From Ignelater luminosus (lineage: Eukaryota; Arthropoda; Insecta; Coleoptera; Elateridae): a stretch of DNA of 64,000 nt. Position 1 is the first letter of the stretch. Every line of letters starts with the position of its first letter. Location: assembly GCA_011009095.1 (NCBI GenBank), contig VTPC01000033.1, positions 78,910 through 142,909 on the forward strand, written 5' to 3'. The notes under the pieces were generated by a model. It worked only from the letters and a program-made list of their open reading frames with translations. It made no database searches and was not told where the DNA came from. Positions 12,365 through 23,038 of this stretch are shown in pieces. A program made the translations under genes and the position numbers.

Positions 12365-13492
12365 CATGCTTTACTTTAGAGTAAACTTTCATTTCATCCA
12401 ACGATACTCCAATTTTCCGGTGCCTTCCCAAAAATATGATTTCTGGAAGCCCTCAAAATAGGCCTCTGTTTCAGCGATGACCTCCTCATTCGACCCAAAT
12501 CTCTTACCATCGAGCCATTTCTTTAAGTTTGGGAATAAATAATAGTCGGATGGAGCCAAATCGGGATAATATGGCGGATTAGGAATCAATTTGTAGTGCA
12601 GTTCATGAAATTTCACCATTGCGACGGTCGATTTGTGCGCCAGTGCGTTGTCCTGATGGAAAAGCACTTTCGCACTTTCGCTTCAAATCGGCATCGAATC
12701 GGTCCAACAGTTCTGCATAATATACTCCCGTGATCGTTTTGTCCTTTTCAAGGTAATCGATGTGAATTATACCGTTCGCATCCCAAAAAATTGTGGTCAT
12801 GATCTTGTTTGCCGATAAACACACTTTGGCCTTCGATTTTCCAGGAGCTGTCAACTGTTTTGATTGCTCCTTGGCCTCTGGTATGTTGTAATAAATCCAT
12901 GTTTCATCCACGGTTACGAATCGGTTTAAAAAGTCCTTCTTATCGGGGTTGAACTTGGCCAAGCATTCCTTCGAAATGCTCAGACGATCGCGTTTATTAT
13001 CGACAGCGAGCAAATGCGGCACCCATCTGGCTGCTTCTGCATTCCCAAATACTCATGCAAAATGTTGAGTACCCGTTCGATTGAGATGCCCACAGCCTTA
13101 GCTATCTCGCGCTTAGTCACTCGATCGTCGATTATCATTTCATGGATTTTATCGACCATTTCTGGCGTGGTGACCTCAATTGGACGGCCTGGACGCTCAT
13201 CATCAGAAATGCTCGTAATATCGCGTTTAGATTCAGGGTCCCCATAAACATCGGTCAATTCGGTATTTATCTCATAATGCGTTTTCTTTTTCAAAAACAA
13301 GAATCAAGTCACTGCACGATATTCAATTTTATTCATTTTTGTAAAAATGCAGAAATTGTTCGTTTTCGATGATTGTCAAACACAAACTAATCGAAGCAGT
13401 TGGCTGACAATTGCCAAGCAGTCGTCTCAAAGTTAGTATTTACGAATAACAACATTCTTGTGATACTGGTGGCGCCATCTCTTGCCTAGGTC
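12365..13492 (-). mobile_element. Degenerate mariner element (mauritiana-like) inserted in a LINE
   Basis: Boundaries are approximate: they are where LINE coding similarity stops on each side. I did not find convincing terminal inverted repeats or a TA duplication, so the ends have decayed or are deleted. The coding part is described separately. Confidence 0.6.
12389..13336 (-). pseudogene. Mariner transposase, DD34D type, frameshifted
   Basis: Minus-strand remnant of a mariner transposase. It starts MNKIEYRAVT at 13336, followed at once by a stop. Then come ETELTD-like sequence with an apparent small deletion where the WFxxFKxG motif should be, DDERPGRPIEV (linker), REIAKAVGISIERVLNIL (second HTH) and LGMQKQPDGC, in which a frameshift has broken the expected R-VPHLL sequence near 13010. 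The catalytic domain follows: VTVDETWIYYN with the first Asp, then FHQDNALAHKS with the second (after a frameshift near 12660) and YYPDLAPSDYYLFPNLKKWL with the third, giving the mariner DD34D arrangement. The C-terminus stops right after LEYRWMK, lacking the usual CIELKGDYVE tail. Damage is moderate (two frameshifts, one stop, one deletion), so it is dead but not ancient. Confidence 0.88.
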
Positions 13493-13504
13493 GACTGATT
13501 AACA

Positions 13505-14060
13505 ACCTAGCCTCGTATTAATATTTTCGCAGGTGGCATTTTTTTTAGATTTGTAGCTATATAATCAATCGTTGATTGCGTTAATCGATTACCATATTTA
13601 CAAATTCGAGTTGGACTTGTAATCAGCGATTTCATAGAAAAACAATCTAAGATATCACTTAACATTCTAAATTCCTTAGTGTTATTGTCAGCATCAATAT
13701 TTAGGTCTCCACAAAGGACAACAGAATTGACAAATGTAAATGTAGTTGACAAAATTGTAGACAGTTGTTTAACAATTAATGTATACACATTACCACACGG
13801 GGGTCGATAGATACTAACAATGCATACAATATTGTTAAATAATAATTGCAGAAGTTTTAATTATTGTTTCAATCGATAACTCATTGATTATTATTGTTAA
13901 GAGGTTTACAGAACTCAGAAAAGTCATTGTAGACAAAAATAGCAGAACAGCAGTGACAAAGGTAACTTTTTCAAATGTGGTCATTTATATAAACAGATTT
14001 TAAGTTGATATCAGTACACCAATGTTCACAAAAACAAAAACAAAAAAAACTTTCCAATTC
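13505..14060 (-). pseudogene. LINE endonuclease domain fragment
   Basis: The minus strand encodes an apurinic-type endonuclease domain (Exo_endo_phos family) of a non-LTR retrotransposon. From about 14050 downward it reads EHWCTDINLKSVYIND, then after interruptions VCIVSIYRPPCGNV (about 13800). The clean stretch 13507-13788 contains the active-site motif VLCGDLNIDADNN, then SPTRICKYGNRLTQSTIDYI, which matches the conserved PTR...S.IDYI end of the domain. It ends abruptly at the mariner insertion near 13500. It belongs with the RT fragment at 11.9-12.36 kb; part of the region between endonuclease and RT is missing, so a deletion accompanied or preceded the insertion. Confidence 0.8.
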
Positions 14061-14140
14061 TTTTTTCACTTTCAAGGTCAATTTTTGTAGATTGAGTCTG
14101 AAAACTGTTCTGCTTTAAAGATCCCAAAAAGTTTTCAAAT

Positions 14141-14290
14141 AATGGCGGCTGGTGACCTAACTTCAGGTGGTGCCAAAACCACGTGTTCGTTGCTTGATTG
14201 GTTTGTTTCTGTATAATCTGACAATTTTAACCAATCAAGCGACGACAGTGGTTTTGGCACCACCTGAAGTTAGGTCACCAGCCGCCACTG
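14141..14290. mobile_element. hAT-like hairpin MITE
   Basis: A nearly perfect snap-back: TGGCGGCTGGTGACCTAACT near 14143 and its inverse ending GCCGCCACTG at 14290, with arms of about 60 bp and a loop of about 25 bp. The right end, CAGTGGCGGC when reversed, is typical of hAT elements; the left end has lost the CAG. Flanking 8-mers TTTCAAAT and CTTCAAAT (7 of 8 match) look like the 8-bp target duplication of hAT transposition. No coding capacity. Confidence 0.85.
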
Positions 14291-14821
14291 CTTCAAATAG
14301 GGAATATTTTGATTTTCTTGCTGTTAATTTCTTAAAATCCTTTAAATTTTTGCTAACATTGATGATCGCTGTATTTGTGTAATTTCTTGCAGATCTAATA
14401 GTTTATGAGCAAACCTTCCGCCATTTCTTGCAAATGTGCTGAATCTCTAGTTTAGTCCTGGTCCTAATTTTCCATATGATTTAGCTAGTTTTCATGTATT
14501 CAGATGTTTTAGTGCTCGGATTATTTTGTTTCCGGCTAAAACGAGGAACTTTCTCAGTCCAGATGATTCTTAGATTTTTTAATATAATAGTAGATGATTG
14601 ATTTTTCCACCTGGAGTCTTAAAAGGTTGTGATACAATATCACCTCTACAAGATGTTTGAATTCGTTACACGCCAATTTCTGCGAGGCTAATGCTTTGTT
14701 CGAAATTTTTCCAGAATTAACTACTAAAATGTAACGACTTGGCTTACCATTCCAGAAGAATCCCCCAAGTTTGTAAGAACAGACCGAAAATTGTAGTTAT
14801 TCCGGATTTAGTTGTAATTTA
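14291..14821. other. Possible upstream part of the decayed minus-strand LINE
   Basis: Minus-strand open pieces around 14540-14800 are more protein-like than the surroundings, but I cannot assign them. They could be ORF1 or the 5' region of the LINE whose endonuclease is at 13.5-14.05 kb. Confidence 0.25.
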
Positions 14822-14823
14822 TA

Positions 14824-15190
14824 CAGGGTGAGTTTCTTCATGTTTAGTCTAGCGATATCGGAAATTACTGCAGCTGCACAGCCGATTAAATGGCAAGAGA
14901 GTTACAGTTTTATAAGCTCAGTTCAATGCAGTTGTTGTTTTGGACAAAAAGTTTATAAATTACTTGGTATTTTGAAAAACTGAATTTTCCTAACTTCTTT
15001 AAACGCGCCTTGGTTTTTACAGACAAAAGTCGTAGATGATTAAGCTTTTAATAAAATGGTCAAATTCATTTTTTTAAGCAACTTCTCATTTTTGACTTAT
15101 GACATAAACTTGTGTTTGTTTAAATGGTAATCATAGTTGGCTAAGGTTTCATAAAAAAGATATTTGTTTAACCTTTGCTGAGATATAAAA
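14824..15190 (+). mobile_element. Half-copy (left arm) of a long-inverted-repeat mariner-like element
   Basis: Starts after a TA with CAGGGTGAGTTTCTTCATGT, closely resembling the ends of the palindromes at 30337 and 50161, and carries the same subterminal block (about 14851-14895: ATATCGGAAATTACTGCAG then GATTAAATGG). It continues with the arm-like text through about 15190, but no mirrored right arm follows. It is a truncated or recombined copy. Confidence 0.7.
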
Positions 15191-15585
15191 CTTGAGAAAA
15201 TTAAGAAGTTGTGGCCGTTTAATTTTTAATTTCAAATTTAACATAGGGGAACAATTGTTTGTTTCAGAAATAAAAAGATTTATGAAGATGATGAGTGATG
15301 ACGATCAAAATATCGTTGGGAATATTCTTCCGCAGCTCGCACAGCATTTTTATTGCATCGAATATACACGACATTCAATTATAGTAAGAGAAAGTCTTCC
15401 AAGAAATGGAACTAGTAGCACAGTAAAACCTTTTCGATTTGAATCCAAAAGTCGATCGAAACGTGTTTGAAAAAATATTTAAATCAATTCGAGAAAAACA
15501 GATTTGTATCGAGTCCATCTTACTTACCATACTTACGCAGGAATATTCTCTTGTCATTAGCGGTGTACAAGCATACTTGTAAATT
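15191..15585. other. Unassigned stretch with a 92-codon plus-strand open frame
   Basis: An open frame at 15192-15470 contains an acidic segment (MMSDDDQNIVGNILPQL) and ends in a basic tail (FESKSRSKRV). I recognise no family, and its predicted start lies inside the end of the half-palindrome. It may be chance or a fragment of an unidentified element. Confidence 0.25.
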
Positions 15586-15589
15586 AAAT

Positions 15590-15900
15590 CGATTTAGGCC
15601 CTTTTAAATCAGTACGCTAATCGATTTGAGTAAGTTACAAAATCGATTAAAATAAAATCGATTCTGAATAGATTAGAATTGATCTGAATCGATTTGAATT
15701 AATCTAGATTAATCTGAATCAATTCTGAATAAATCTGAATCGATCCGAGTCTATTCAAATTGATCTGAATCAATTTTGAACAAATCTGAATCGATTTATA
15801 GTCTGTTTAGTCAATTTATGAATCGATTTATCTTTTTTATTTATTATTATACCGATTAATCGTTGAAAATTGATATTTGTTTCTGAATCGATTTTCGACA
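15590..15900. repeat. Degenerate short-period repeat (AATCGATCTGAATC-like)
   Basis: About 300 bp made of variants of a ~22-26-bp unit built from GAATCGATTTGAAT and AATCTGAATCAATT. Spacing is irregular and copies diverge, as in an old minisatellite. No coding meaning. Confidence 0.8.
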
Positions 15901-15989
15901 CGCCCAGCATCTAAGTAAGCTGTTAATGCATTGCTTTGCGGAACGTAAGTCAGAAATGAGCTGCATTAAAAGAGTTTTTAAAATTTATT

Positions 15990-16232
15990 TTAGCTGGAAA
16001 TAGAAAAGATATTATAAGCCAGTCGGTTCGTAACTGTAGTTCGCAGTCTCGGTAGAAATTTTGAACCTCTACGTCTCAGTCCAAAAACATCTTCTTCAAC
16101 TGCAAACATACACTTACGTCCCTTGTAGCTAAAATAACTATTATCACACTGCGCTTCGCTCACTTTGATTTTTTTAGAAAAGTTATTTATTATTTCACTC
16201 TTCCTCTTTTTTACTTTGGTCTTAATGTCCAT
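15990..16232 (-). CDS. Unrecognised small open frame (80 codons)
   Basis: A basic N-terminus (MDIKTKVKKRKSEIINNFSKKIKV) is followed by a non-repetitive Cys-containing segment (NSYFSYKGRKCMFAVEED) and an Arg-rich part (FGLRRRGSKFLPRLRTTV). Amino-acid usage is less biased to F, I and N than in most chance frames here. I cannot assign a family or function, and no splice signals or partner exons were fixed. It may be chance, a single-exon fragment or a retroelement piece. Confidence 0.2.
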   Translation of the reverse strand: MDIKTKVKKRKSEIINNFSKKIKVSEAQCDNSYFSYKGRKCMFAVEEDVFGLRRRGSKFLPRLRTTVTNRLAYNIFSISS

Positions 16233-18364
16233 CTATTTTCTCAATTCTTTTTCCTTATACGAGTATTGCATTCCTTTTGTTTTACCCGACAATACAGTGT
16301 CTAATCGTATATTGCAATTTATACTACTAGAGCAAGATAGATAGAATACTTTGCTAAGTGCATTTAAGGATTTTGAGAATTAATGTTATAATACATAAAT
16401 TTTGTCTGTTGTGTACAACCCTGTCTACTGGCTTAGTATTTGAAAGATCAAATCCCTTTCAGTCTGTGAGATAAAATTCATCTTGTAAAACAAGAAATCT
16501 GTTTCGTTGTTCGCATTTAACAGTTCTAGTTGAAAAGGAATCAAAAATCAATTCTCGCTGGTGAAACTATCTCGAGTTGTAACATAAACTTACCTTCTTT
16601 TCCTTTATTTATAGTTCGAAATATTAGATTTCTAAGGCGAATTCTCTTTTAAAAATCTCTATTAGAGAAGAAATAATAGCAAATTCTACTTTAGCCTGCA
16701 ATAAAATATGTCATCTCGACTAATTTATGATTAAATCTATTACACTGTGCTCGACAGCTGCAAGGTGCAGCGAACAGGAAATTTCTCGCATGTAAATATT
16801 TCCTTCCATTTTTCCGACTGGATGGTTTTGCCGCACGATATTGGAACGGCCAATGGGATAATTTTTTTATTACCACAAACGGTTAGCAGTCAAGATCTCA
16901 AACAAGCAGCACGTCCCTTAAGTTAGCGCACGAACGACTGTCTTTAGTAAAAACCATCAAGTCCATTCTTTCTTTGGATTCTCGCATACCGGGATTATTT
17001 TCGAGGGTGTCTCGATTTAGTCCGTATAAGGTTTTCGTTATTTACACCCTGAGTGAATACACTTTTTGTGGTTTTTAAACTGTCTTAGTAATAATGCAAT
17101 TCCTTGCTATACAAGATGAGATATCTGGATGTTATTTGGTAATCCTAGTCGTTTTTCGGATTGTACACTTTCGCTTCGCCGTAAATATCGTTTCGTCTTG
17201 AAAGGCAAAATCCATTTTTCGTCTGGGATTCCCCGAACCGCACAGCTGTAACTCAATTTTATCGTCGCTCCACAAGCCGTAGATTGATTATACGTATGCA
17301 AACTGGAGTCGTCCGGCAATGCTTCCTTCAGAATATTGTGAAGTTTAAGGGCATCCATAAGTGCCAGATTATGTGAAAATCTTAAGTGATTAGTGCTTAC
17401 TGGATACATTACCGGATACAATTATTGGATACTTGTTTTAGTAACGTAAGTCTGCTCGACAATTGTAACTTTATAAACAACAGAACTTCAGGTGGAAAGT
17501 CAGCCGCCAGTTTCCTTTTCACTGTATATTTGTAGGCATTTATCGTTAAATAAGAAATCTTAATTTCAAAGGATCCTCACCACTTCGCCCAGCGATTAGT
17601 GGTTTGTCTTTGTTAAATTAATTAATGTTAAGAAATATTACCGTTTGCTTTTGTTTTCCGACGGCGGCGTTGGTGTTAGATATTTAGTAAGGCTTGGAAA
17701 TTGAATCAGTTGTGGGGTTCTGTAACGTTTATTTTTTATGAACCTTACATGGGTTTTGCCTTCACACTAATTTTGGTTATCTTCACTGGGTGCTGTTTAA
17801 TATCTTTAATCTATGTCACCGTTCCTATAAGAATTCGTACGAAAATATATACTTTTAGACCACCTTATATATCACTGAAATGAAATTTTTAATAATTCTG
17901 CTTGTGTTAAATTTATGTTGCACATGGGAATTTTCTTTGTACTGAAAATCTTAAGAATTATTTCGTTGTAATTACTCTGGGATGGCCCGGATTGATCTTA
18001 TTTTTGTGATCTATAGTTATCTCTAGTTGCCAGATGTAGTTTAAGCAAACTTCTTTTGCTTTTGTAGAATTAATTTCTGCTTGTTTTATATGATTTCACT
18101 CGTTTATTGTTCTGTTTGACTTTAATTTGATATCAGTTAATTAACAGAGGTTACCCTATTATCGCTCATTTGGCTAATTATTGGCTATTAGACTCAGAAT
18201 AGGTAGTATTAGTTTTGGTCCATTTCTAGCGTATTGCTTGCGACTTTTTTCGAATTTTTCTAGACATTTGCCTTTTGCCTAAATTTCCTATTCATTTATT
18301 AGGTTTAAACAAATTTTTTGCTTGCCTCATTAGAGTTTCTATTGTTCTCAGTGATATTTAATTT
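16233..18364. other. Intergenic DNA with unassigned open frames
   Basis: No recognised gene. A minus-strand open frame at 17107-17421 (containing SYSCAVRGIPDEKWILPF) and a hydrophobic plus-strand frame at 17701-17883 (FAFTLILVIFTGCCLISLIY) look non-random but match nothing I know. I leave them uncalled. Confidence 0.3.
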
Positions 18365-18667
18365 TTATCGTAAAGGAATGCGTGTTTTGGGCGATATTTT
18401 CGTGATTAGTTTTCGAAGGTTAAACTCTCTTTTGTAATTTTCGGACCAATCCGCAGTTGCCATATATCCCTTTGGTGTCCTCAAACTGCCTTTCTTAATG
18501 CTTATTGGTTGGAGATTGTGCATTTTGCCTGTAGTTTCACTTTCCGAATTTAGACGGGGGTCAGTTTTAAGAACTTGCTTAGGACGAACGGGTGTGCTGA
18601 TCAACCGTTGGGGTTGTGGTTTCTGACAGCTTAAATTTTTTGTTGTTTCCATTACCTCATTTAGCAT
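18365..18667 (-). CDS. Unrecognised basic open frame (100 codons)
   Basis: A Lys/Arg/Pro-rich frame (STPVRPKQVLKTDPRLN, then KKGSLRTPKGYMATADW and RKLITKISPKTRIP). Such composition occurs in retroelement gag-like proteins and in disordered host proteins, so it does not settle the identity. No zinc knuckle is present. No partner gene is identifiable nearby. Confidence 0.2.
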   Translation of the reverse strand: MLNEVMETTKNLSCQKPQPQRLISTPVRPKQVLKTDPRLNSESETTGKMHNLQPISIKKGSLRTPKGYMATADWSENYKREFNLRKLITKISPKTRIPLR

Positions 18668-18760
18668 ACTTAGTTAAGAAGCTTCAAACGTATTGAAGAT
18701 ATGTTAGACGGTCCCGTCTTTTACTTTGTTCTCATTTGCTCCGTTGTTCGTCTTAGCTTT

Positions 18761-18829
18761 TATGGGGAGGCCCGCAAATCTTCTATGGGGAGGTCCGCAA
18801 ATCTTCTATGGGAAGGCCAGCAAATCTTC
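18761..18829. repeat. 23-bp tandem repeat (3 units)
   Basis: Three consecutive 23-bp units of the form TATGGGGAGGCCCGCAAATC plus TTC, with 2-3 substitutions between units, in a locally GC-rich patch (18740-19020) that stands out from the AT-rich surroundings. Confidence 0.85.
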
Positions 18830-19621
18830 TTGGCAGAGCCTGCAGCTCCTTGAGAGAACGAGGTCGCAGGAGACGGCACTGTTAGTGGGGAGCTGTTCCA
18901 TCCCCTCCTAATGCGCCGAGAACACTGATGGAACCTCGGAGCTGCGCGTCACCTCGAGAATTTTGGACGTCATCTCCTGATTGTGAGTACGGTCGCCCGT
19001 CGGCTTCTTTCCTTAGGAACGCTTAACCTTTAGGAATTAGTTACTTGTAATTTATTGGATTTCCTTGTAACCAAATTTGTTTACTAGATTCATTAAAGTG
19101 TTACACTCTAATTATTTTCTTTTGCTTCAAGATGTTTTTCTGAGCTCTGAGTAAGCTTAGAGTTGAACTTTTTCCGTAAACTTATTTCATGAAAAGCTGC
19201 TGTAAATAAAACTGAGTTTTTTAAAAATTTTGTTAAGTTAAATAAAAATTGCTTTTTGAATGATTTGAGATTTAATGTTGATTTGAATTTAATGATTTCA
19301 TACGTGATGGGCCACAAGTATTAGAACAGTTGTGTTTGGAAATTTTGTTTCAGGTCATGAAGAAGCTTTTGTTCGGTCTGACATAGCTATATCAGCTGAG
19401 CCTGCTACTTTCAAGTAAGTTCTTGATTTTTTAATCTGTTCTGACGTTGTGTTCCCTGTCGTTTTTTGTGATTTCAAATTAAATTTATTAACTGATTTGA
19501 GAATTTCAATTTACTCTAGGCTTAGAAGATTTTTAATAAGACTAAATAGAATTTTTAATTTGTATGCTCCATTTTTTAATCTTCAATAATCATCTAATAA
19601 TTTGTTGATAGTATTAAATTA
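18830..19621. other. GC-rich patch then AT-rich spacer
   Basis: 18830-19020 is unusually GC-rich for this window but has no recognisable coding similarity. 19020-19621 is plain AT-rich DNA flanking the DUF4817-type element. Confidence 0.3.
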
Positions 19622-19623
19622 TA

Positions 19624-22269
19624 CAGGGTGATTCTGAAATAAAGGGTATACTTTTAACAGGTGATAAGTGAGGCTAAAAGAAGACAAAAAATGAAGAAAC
19701 GAAGTGGCTCCGTGAAAGTTGAAAATTTTCACAATTTTTCGAAAAATTAAATACTGAAGCCGCCTCTGGTTAGAAAAAAGGAAAGTGTTCTTTGTATTCT
19801 CGCCTTCGGAGTAAAAAGTGAAAGTTAAGGAGATTTACGGTTGTTGTAAAACCATTGTAGTGCAAGAATGAAAATTTGCCAGACATGCCTATTTTCTTTG
19901 AACTAACGCAGGTGTAGTAGCACAACGAACAATAAATGCCATCATAAGCTACCCCCTGGACATTTTCAACTTTCCCTTCTTAAATCTGAAGTTGAGGAGA
20001 TCAAAGAGATTGTGATATGTTTAACAGGCAGAGTTGTTGAAATGTATTAAGACAGTAAAAAGATAATAGCATAATTTATGTCACGAGCAATTAGACTCCA
20101 GTCTCGCAAGCAACATTTTAATCCCTTATTATTATTTAGTCATTTGAATAGAAAACATTATGGAAGATACTACTAATTATCGCTTCTGTATTTAACTCAA
20201 TTCCATAAAATCAACCAATTTTTATTTATGTAGCATAATGCTTATTGAAGTTTTTGGTTCTTCGGAATTTTACAGAAAAGTCACTAACAGTAAAATTTTA
20301 ATATTTTTCCGTTTACAGATCAAAAAGTAAATGTTATAAACGTGTCCGTAGGTTATTTATGGCATTGTAGAAACGAGAAAAACTATTATAAGCGTTTAAA
20401 GTGCGAGAAAGGTTTGGTGTGTTTACCATGCTTTCGGCGAAATAGCCGTTCCTTTTAACATAAGCCATCGCCTTCTTTTATCTCGAGCAAGTAGTAAATA
20501 GTAAGTCTGTCAACTAAGCAAGTACAGCAACTTTATTTTACCCCCATCATGTTTACTTCTTAATCCAAAAAAGCGAGAGTTATAAAAAGGTTTCTCGTCA
20601 AAACGTTTTCTTGGAGATTAAATATTTGGTACCTGCTTCTTTCAAAGGCACTGGCTTTACCCTAACAACTAGGTACTTCCAATTTCTTTTTCTAAAAACA
20701 TATTTCAATAGTAAAATGAAGGTCGCTGACCGCTGCCTATTTAACGCGAAAATATAGCTTCTTTTGTTAATGTCAGAAATGCGAATCTCATTCAAAAGCG
20801 CACCAAAAAGGGCCATAATTCATAATTCAATCTTCTTTCGTTTTCTTGTAAAGACTAAACAGAGTATCGCGACGTTTACGCATTCATATTATCACCTTAT
20901 TACTTGAAAGACGGGCAACTTACCAAAATATTACAACAAATTTTGAAAATGACCACCGTCGACCTGAAGACAAGCCTCTATGCGTCGGTGAAAACTGTTA
21001 CGCACACGAGTAAATATTCCAGCTGTATTGCGAATTTCTGCGGCTGCTGCTAAAATGCGTTGTTGAAGGTCTTCCGCGTTTTCGACTTCCGTGCGATATA
21101 CAACAGACTTCATGTGACCCCACAAGAAGTAGCCCAGAGGATTTATGTGAGGGCTACGAGCAGGCCAGCCAAATAGCCCTGCACACGTACGCTAGTATGC
21201 GGAGGGGCTCCATCATGCATGTAATAAATATGCCTACGAGTTTCTAGAGGTGTATCATCCAACATATCTGGCAACCTGCTTTCTAGAAATTCCAGCTACG
21301 TGTCTCCGTTTAACCGCCGTGGTAAAATAAATGGTCCAAACAATGTGTCTCCTAAAATGCCACACCATACATTAATAGAAAACCGCCATTGAAATTTATT
21401 TTCCCTAATCAGGTGAGGATTAGCGTCATTCCAATAATGTACGTTATGAAAATTTAAGATACCGCCTCGAGTAAAACAACACTCATCCGTAAACAGTACA
21501 TTCTCTACAAATTCCTGTTGCTGCATTGTTTTTTGTTGAAACCACTCACAAAATGTACGTCTCGATGCAAAGTCATTTTCAGTTAAATGCTGAACCCGTT
21601 GTACGTGATAGGGATGTAATAAGTACGACTTTAATATCCGATGCGCTGTTGCTTGGGAAACGTTGACGTCGCATGCGATACCGCGGGTACTTATTGTAGG
21701 ATATTCTTTAATCATATCTAATACATCTTCTTCCGCTTGAAGAAAGTGTGGTGCTCGTTCTTGTCCACGGCCTTTATATGTTGCGACGGTGCTACCTGTA
21801 TCACGAAGTCGTTGTATCGTTTGCAGTATTGTATTCCGCGAAGGCTGTCTTCGTTGTGGAAAACGATCGGCGTACAGTCGTTTTGTCGCTTCTACATTAT
21901 AATGACATTCTCCATACATTAAAGTTATGTCTGTCAACTCTTGAGTGGAAAACATCTCGCTCACTTTAAATTTTTTCACACCTTGTCACTCTCAGGAAAG
22001 TCAAAGACCGACTGATTGTGACAACATGTTCCGACCCTTACATATGTAAATAGCTACCTGCCAATGACAAGGAGGGTCAGTTAACCCCTATCGATTTTTA
22101 CTTAAGTAAAAGTATGAGAGTAGGACCGGCTTGGCTCAGCGATTAAATTTCTAAAGTCTTTTTCTCGGAAACTATGCAATTTTTACCTACCTTTTCTTAT
22201 CGCAAATGTATGTGCTATCACACCGCTATCCACCTTTAAGAGGATACCCTTTATTTCAGAATCACCCTG
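19624..22269 (-). mobile_element. Complete-ended DUF4817-type mariner-like element
   Basis: The terminal inverted repeats are CAGGGTGATTCTGAAATAAA followed by GGGTAT at both ends (28 bp, no mismatch seen in the first 26). Both ends are flanked by TA. The element is 2646 bp, about 1 kb longer than its transposase needs. The extra DNA lies between the stop of the transposase (20931) and the left end and contains an unrelated open frame at 20598-20816. Confidence 0.92.
20931..21979 (-). pseudogene. Mariner-like transposase with DUF4817 N-terminus, lightly damaged
   Basis: Minus-strand transposase of the insect mariner-like group whose N-terminal HTH is known as DUF4817. It starts MKKFKVSEMF at 21979 and shows YGECHYNVEATKRLYADRFP, then RQPSRNTILQTIQRLRDTGS (first HTH) and STRGIACDVNVSQATAHRIL (second HTH). 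The catalytic domain has VLFTDECCFTRGG (first Asp) and, after an in-frame stop near 21296, YYMHDGAPPHTS (second Asp, about 21200). A frameshift near 21180 precedes WPARSPHINPLGYFLWGHMK. In relatives this box reads SPDLNPLD, so both the conserved Asp and the catalytic third acidic residue are replaced here (H and G). The C-terminus ends properly with GGHFQNLL. One stop, one frameshift and the lost catalytic residue mean it cannot encode active transposase. Confidence 0.9.
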
Positions 22270-22271
22270 TA

Positions 22272-22879
22272 TAATACTTTACGCCAATTGTTTTGTATTT
22301 TTCTGTATAAATATAACTGCTTCAGTTTGATGTATTGATACGTTAAATTATTTGTGTGTTTTATTGTGTTTTCACCCTCGAATTATCCACGCTCAAGGCC
22401 CCCCTGAGCTCAGCCGGTCTAGGACATAAGTGTTTGTTAAGAATTTAATTTGGTAACGCAAGGTCACGTTACAGTTCACTTCCCCTTATCTAGGCCAACG
22501 ATCACAACTGGCACCCTTTAAAATCTTTCTTATTGTCTCTCTAAAGGCATAAAGACCTTAAAACCCGCCCCGTCTCCGATGTTAGAGCTCAGCAAAGTGG
22601 CATATCGATTATTGTATGTTGCGTGAATTATCAAAGTCACTAAAGCCGTTTTTGCACGTAACAACTTTCTACTACGAACTTATGACGAACGAGCGGGAAT
22701 TTTAACAATGAAACAAACTACAAATAATGCAGATAAATATTCAACTTCTATGAAAATTAGTATGAAAAAGTGGCTACATTCATAGATTAGTGATAAAAAA
22801 GTGACTAACTCTTTAAAAAGTGACAGAAAAGTAAAAAAGTGACTATTTGTGAACCCTGTCTTTATTAACTTAAAAAATC
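22272..22879. other. Spacer with a motif repeated at 57.2 kb
   Basis: Contains CACGCTCAAGGCCCCCCTGA then GAGCTCAGCCGGTCTAGGAC at about 22388-22425, which recurs in similar form at about 57198-57235, each downstream of AT-rich TATA-like sequence. This suggests two fragments of the same dispersed repeat, perhaps an LTR. No gene. Confidence 0.35.
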
Positions 22880-23038
22880 AGATTCCAGAATTTACTGTCT
22901 TATTAGAAATATAATTATCTACGACTTTTACCGTACACCTTTTCTATAAAACCAATACTAAGATGACTAGACGAATTTAAAGAAATTAATCAAAATTCAG
23001 TTTTTCAAAATATCTAATAATCCATGAACTTTGGCGTG
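22880..23038 (-). mobile_element. Partial arm of the long-inverted-repeat family
   Basis: On the minus strand the text ATTTTGAAAAACTGAATTTT and a downstream AAAAGTCGTAGATAATTA closely resemble the inner arm at 14975-15045. The outer TIR is not present. It is an internal fragment of the same family as the half-copy at 14824. Confidence 0.6.

Noticed and set aside
21737..21969. Plus-strand open frames at 21.74-21.97 kb
   Set aside because: They are antisense shadows of the DUF4817-type transposase on the minus strand.
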